From an uncultured Pseudomonadota bacterium (GTDB lineage: Bacteria; Myxococcota_A; UBA796; SXON01), in assembly GCA_903900265.1 (NCBI GenBank), contig CAIUMM010000175.1, positions 1-64,000 on the forward strand: a stretch of DNA of 64,000 nucleotides, in the 5' to 3' direction. Positions 62,279-64,000 of this stretch are shown piece after piece. Each line of letters opens with the position of its first letter. Position 1 is the first letter of the stretch. The notes under the pieces are model-generated. The model ran no database searches and was not told the origin of the DNA. It saw nothing but the letters and a program-made list of their open reading frames with translations. Position numbers and translations under genes: made by a program.

Positions 62279-62800
62279 ATGAACCGCTCCCCGCTCGTCT
62301 CTCTGTTTGCTCTGTCGGCCGTGTCTGCGCTGTGTGCGCTCCCGCTCGCGTGTGCGGAGGCGCCCGCTCCGGCTGCGGCGCCTTCTGCTCCGGCAGCGGC
62401 CGTAGAACCCGCTGCTGCCGCGCCGGCCGCACCTGCCGCGCCGGCCGCACCTGCCGCGCCGGCCGCACCTGCCGCGCCGGCCGCGACGGTGCGCAACGTC
62501 GACGTCGCGACGCTCAAGGCCGATCTGGATCGCGGCGCGGTTCCGCTGCTCGTCGATGTGCGCAGCCCCGAGGAGTACGCGGCGGGGCACGTGACCGGCG
62601 CGAAGAACATCCCCCTCGGCGAAGTCGAGGCGCGGCTCGCCGAGTTTGGCGCCGCGGACAAAGACGTCTACGTGATCTGCCAGGCGGGAGGCCGCTCGGC
62701 CAAAGCCAGCGCGACGCTCGCCAGCAAGGGCTACCACCCCGTGAACGTCGAAGGCGGCACCGGCGCGTGGATGTCGGCCGGCTATCCGGTGGCGCAGTGA
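62279..62800 (+). CDS. Rhodanese lipoprotein
   Basis: The 173-residue protein has lipobox LPLAC (Cys25), an Ala/Pro-rich spacer built from 18-bp DNA repeats (about 29-67) and a single rhodanese domain (about 72-173). The active loop is CQAGGRS, preceded by DVRSPEEYAAGHVTGAKNIPLGE. It should carry or cleave sulfane sulfur in the periplasm or on the outer membrane. Its stop overlaps the GTG of the methyltransferase gene (GTGA). With DUF2892 and the small membrane protein upstream it forms a likely sulfur-related operon. Confidence 0.9.
   Translation: MNRSPLVSLFALSAVSALCALPLACAEAPAPAAAPSAPAAAVEPAAAAPAAPAAPAAPAAPAAPAAPAATVRNVDVATLKADLDRGAVPLLVDVRSPEEYAAGHVTGAKNIPLGEVEARLAEFGAADKDVYVICQAGGRSAKASATLASKGYHPVNVEGGTGAWMSAGYPVAQ
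62417..62488. repeat. 18-bp tandem repeat in the rhodanese spacer
   Basis: The unit GCCGCGCCGGCCGCACCT is repeated from 62417, 62435 and 62453, with a partial fourth copy at 62471. It encodes AAPAAP units. Copy changes would alter the spacer length in steps of six residues. Confidence 0.9.
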
Positions 62801-63927
62801 ACCCGTGGGACCAACGCTACGCCGACCCTGAGCTGGCGTACGGCGCCGAGCCCAACGACTTTCTGCGCGCGATGGCGGCCAAGATCCCGACGGGACCTGT
62901 GCTTTGTCTGGCCGAGGGCCAAGGACGAAACGCAGTTTGGCTGGCAGGCTTGGGCCATGCCGTGACTGCGGTGGACGCGTCGGCGGTGGGCATGGGCCGG
63001 GCGCGGGAGCTGGCGGCCGAGCGCGGCGTCGCGATCGAGACGGTCGTCGCCGATCTGGCGACCTGGGACGGCCCGGCCGAACACTGGGCGGGCATCGTGC
63101 TGATCTTCGCGCACTTTCCGCCGGAGGTTCGTGCGCGCGTGCACCGCGCGGTCGCCGGCTGGCTGCGGCCGGGCGGGGTGCTGATCCTCGAGGCCTACCG
63201 TCCCGAGCAGCTCCAACACGGGACTGGCGGCCCGCCCGACACGCGCTTGCTGTACGACGTGGACATGCTGCGGGAGGACTTTGCGGGGTTGCAGATCGAG
63301 CAGCTTGGAGTTGCGGATCGGCAGGTGGTCGAAGGGCGCTTCCACACCGGGTTGGGCGCGGTGGTGCAGTGTTTGGGGCGGAGGGGGCGGCGCCGTGGCG
63401 CGTCGCCCCCCACCGGATATATCGGCCCGATGCTCCTCTCCCTCGTCCTCCTCGCTTGCTCCCCCGCCCCCGTCGCTGAGCCCGTAGCGGCCCCGGTGAC
63501 GGAGCCCGCGCCTGTCGCGGAGGCCGCCAAGCCTGAATGGTACGTGTCCCTCGGCGAGCCGTTCACCGCCACCGAGGTGGTTCCGGTGGACACGCTGGTC
63601 GCCAGCCCCGCGGCGTGGGACGGCAAAGAGGTGGTCGTGGCCGGCGTGGTCAAAGAGGTCTGCCAGAAGAAGGGCTGCTGGCACACCATCGCCACCGCCG
63701 ACCCTGCGGTGAACGTGATGGTCAAGGACAAAGAGTACAAGATCTTCTTGCCGAAGGAGGCCGGCGGCAAGAAGGTGCAGGTCAAGGGCACCTTCGCGGT
63801 CGCGGAGCTGCCTGAGGACGAAGCGCGTCACTACGCCGAGGACGCCGGTCGTGACCCGAACACGATCGTCGGGCCGCAAAAGGCGTTTACGCTGGACGTC
63901 GCTGGCGTGAAGTTCGTCGAAGGCTGA
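62797..63927 (+). CDS. TehB-like SAM methyltransferase; frame continues into a DUF4920 lipoprotein
   Basis: GTG 62797 overlaps the rhodanese stop. The first about 200 residues form a methyltransferase resembling TehB-type enzymes: PWDQRYADPELAYGAEPNDFL, CLAEGQGRNAVWLAGLGHAVTAVDASAVGM, and later WAGIVLIFAHFP and RPGGVLILEAYRPEQ. It normally would end near VVQCLGRR (about 63390). No stop occurs; the same frame runs on through a linker and a lipoprotein signal (MLLSLVLLACSPAP) to 63927. Either this is a 376-residue fusion, or two products are made and the methyltransferase simply lacks a stop. The second reading has its own feature at 63430. Confidence 0.75.
   Translation: MNPWDQRYADPELAYGAEPNDFLRAMAAKIPTGPVLCLAEGQGRNAVWLAGLGHAVTAVDASAVGMGRARELAAERGVAIETVVADLATWDGPAEHWAGIVLIFAHFPPEVRARVHRAVAGWLRPGGVLILEAYRPEQLQHGTGGPPDTRLLYDVDMLREDFAGLQIEQLGVADRQVVEGRFHTGLGAVVQCLGRRGRRRGASPPTGYIGPMLLSLVLLACSPAPVAEPVAAPVTEPAPVAEAAKPEWYVSLGEPFTATEVVPVDTLVASPAAWDGKEVVVAGVVKEVCQKKGCWHTIATADPAVNVMVKDKEYKIFLPKEAGGKKVQVKGTFAVAELPEDEARHYAEDAGRDPNTIVGPQKAFTLDVAGVKFVEG
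63430..63927 (+). CDS. DUF4920-type lipoprotein (internal start in the same frame)
   Basis: ATG 63430 gives 165 residues with lipobox LLAC (Cys10), a Pro/Ala/Val linker and a domain at about 38-165: EWYVSLGEPFTATEVVPVDTLVASPAAWDGKEVVVAGVVKEVCQKKGCWHTI. It ends KAFTLDVAGVKFVEG. The pattern KEVCQKKGCWM.I..G...V.VKF is the DUF4920 hallmark, with two Cys that could bind a metal. A signal peptide at this point argues for an independent start; a -10-like GGATATAT lies at about 63415-63422. It would be a small surface or periplasmic lipoprotein of unknown role. Confidence 0.7.
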   Translation: MLLSLVLLACSPAPVAEPVAAPVTEPAPVAEAAKPEWYVSLGEPFTATEVVPVDTLVASPAAWDGKEVVVAGVVKEVCQKKGCWHTIATADPAVNVMVKDKEYKIFLPKEAGGKKVQVKGTFAVAELPEDEARHYAEDAGRDPNTIVGPQKAFTLDVAGVKFVEG

Positions 63928-63930
63928 CAA

Positions 63931-63948
63931 CTGGCCCCAGCCGGCCAG
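63931..63948. terminator. Weak hairpin after the DUF4920 gene
   Basis: CTGGCC (63931-63936) and GGCCAG (63943-63948) form a 6-bp stem with a 6-base loop, 4 bases after the stop codon. There is no T-tract on either strand, so its role as a terminator is doubtful. Confidence 0.3.
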
Positions 63949-63961
63949 CAGGGGCGCGCCG

Positions 63962-64000
63962 CTACCGGGCGCCGGGGTACGGGCGACCGACCTGGCAGAG
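63962..64000 (-). CDS. Possible C-terminal end of a gene running in from the right
   Basis: On the minus strand the frame entering at 64000 encodes LCQVGRPYPGAR and ends at a TAG (63964-63962). Twelve residues are too few to identify. The position, just after a convergent gene end, is consistent with a real 3' end, but chance cannot be excluded. Confidence 0.3.
   Translation of the reverse strand, partial: LCQVGRPYPGAR

Overview
The window is uniformly GC-rich with tightly packed genes on both strands. No gap between genes exceeds about 175 bases, so there is no long empty stretch to describe. I see no tRNA, rRNA, CRISPR array or phage block. Several gene families point to a myxobacteria-like (Myxococcota / former Deltaproteobacteria) organism: an MXAN_5187-type protein, a TonB-like AgmX/PglI domain behind a zinc ribbon, a PATAN/DUF4388 protein with an MshEN domain, and many lipoproteins whose lipobox is followed by an Asp/Ser/Thr-rich linker. 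This placement is inference; no marker phylogeny was run.

Layout. 1-3.1 kb (minus): end of a YdjM-like membrane hydrolase, a protein with three helix-turn-helix units, and an ABC-F ATPase. 3.1-9.4 kb (plus): arsH, then an acyl-transfer operon (MBOAT plus two SGNH hydrolases) and a TPR/LysM membrane protein. 9.4-16.1 kb: a GT-C-type membrane glycosyltransferase (minus), a lipoprotein translationally coupled to a TonB-dependent receptor, and an RhlE-type helicase. 16.1-26.9 kb: unknown exported and cytoplasmic proteins, a receiver with Glu in place of the phospho-Asp, AgmX, peroxiredoxin-like/rhodanese and MshEN/PATAN proteins, a very acidic protein with a good promoter, a YkgJ/FliB Cys-cluster protein, an FGE-like lipoprotein and a Cas4-like nuclease. 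27.0-31.8 kb (plus): a metabolic run serA-serC-btpA-like-fmt-rpe. 32-40 kb: mixed membrane, envelope and lipoprotein genes. 40.2-42.8 kb: ahcY and a divergent ArsR-methyltransferase regulator (SahR-like) with a 22-bp operator-like palindrome between them. 42.9-47.8 kb: polysaccharide genes. 47.9-58.5 kb: two CotH-type lipoproteins that flank a signalling operon. 58.6-64 kb: a UvrA-like ATPase, a small sulfur-linked cluster (DUF2892, small membrane protein, rhodanese lipoprotein, methyltransferase) and a DUF4920 lipoprotein.

The most interesting system is the operon at 53.6-50.3 kb: an H-NOX heme sensor, a soluble histidine kinase with no sensor domain of its own, and a receiver-DUF3369-class III nucleotide cyclase. 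The three genes are joined by 4-base stop/start overlaps and preceded by a recognisable sigma-70-like promoter. A C39-like cysteine peptidase candidate follows 41 bases downstream. The predicted wiring is NO (or another heme ligand) to H-NOX to kinase to phospho-receiver to cAMP or cGMP.

Other points worth a look are two copies of a REP/RAYT-type palindrome at 3.0 and 31.9 kb, the ahcY/SahR operator, in-frame tandem repeats (15 or 18 bp) inside three protein genes, and a methyltransferase frame that runs without a stop into a lipoprotein.
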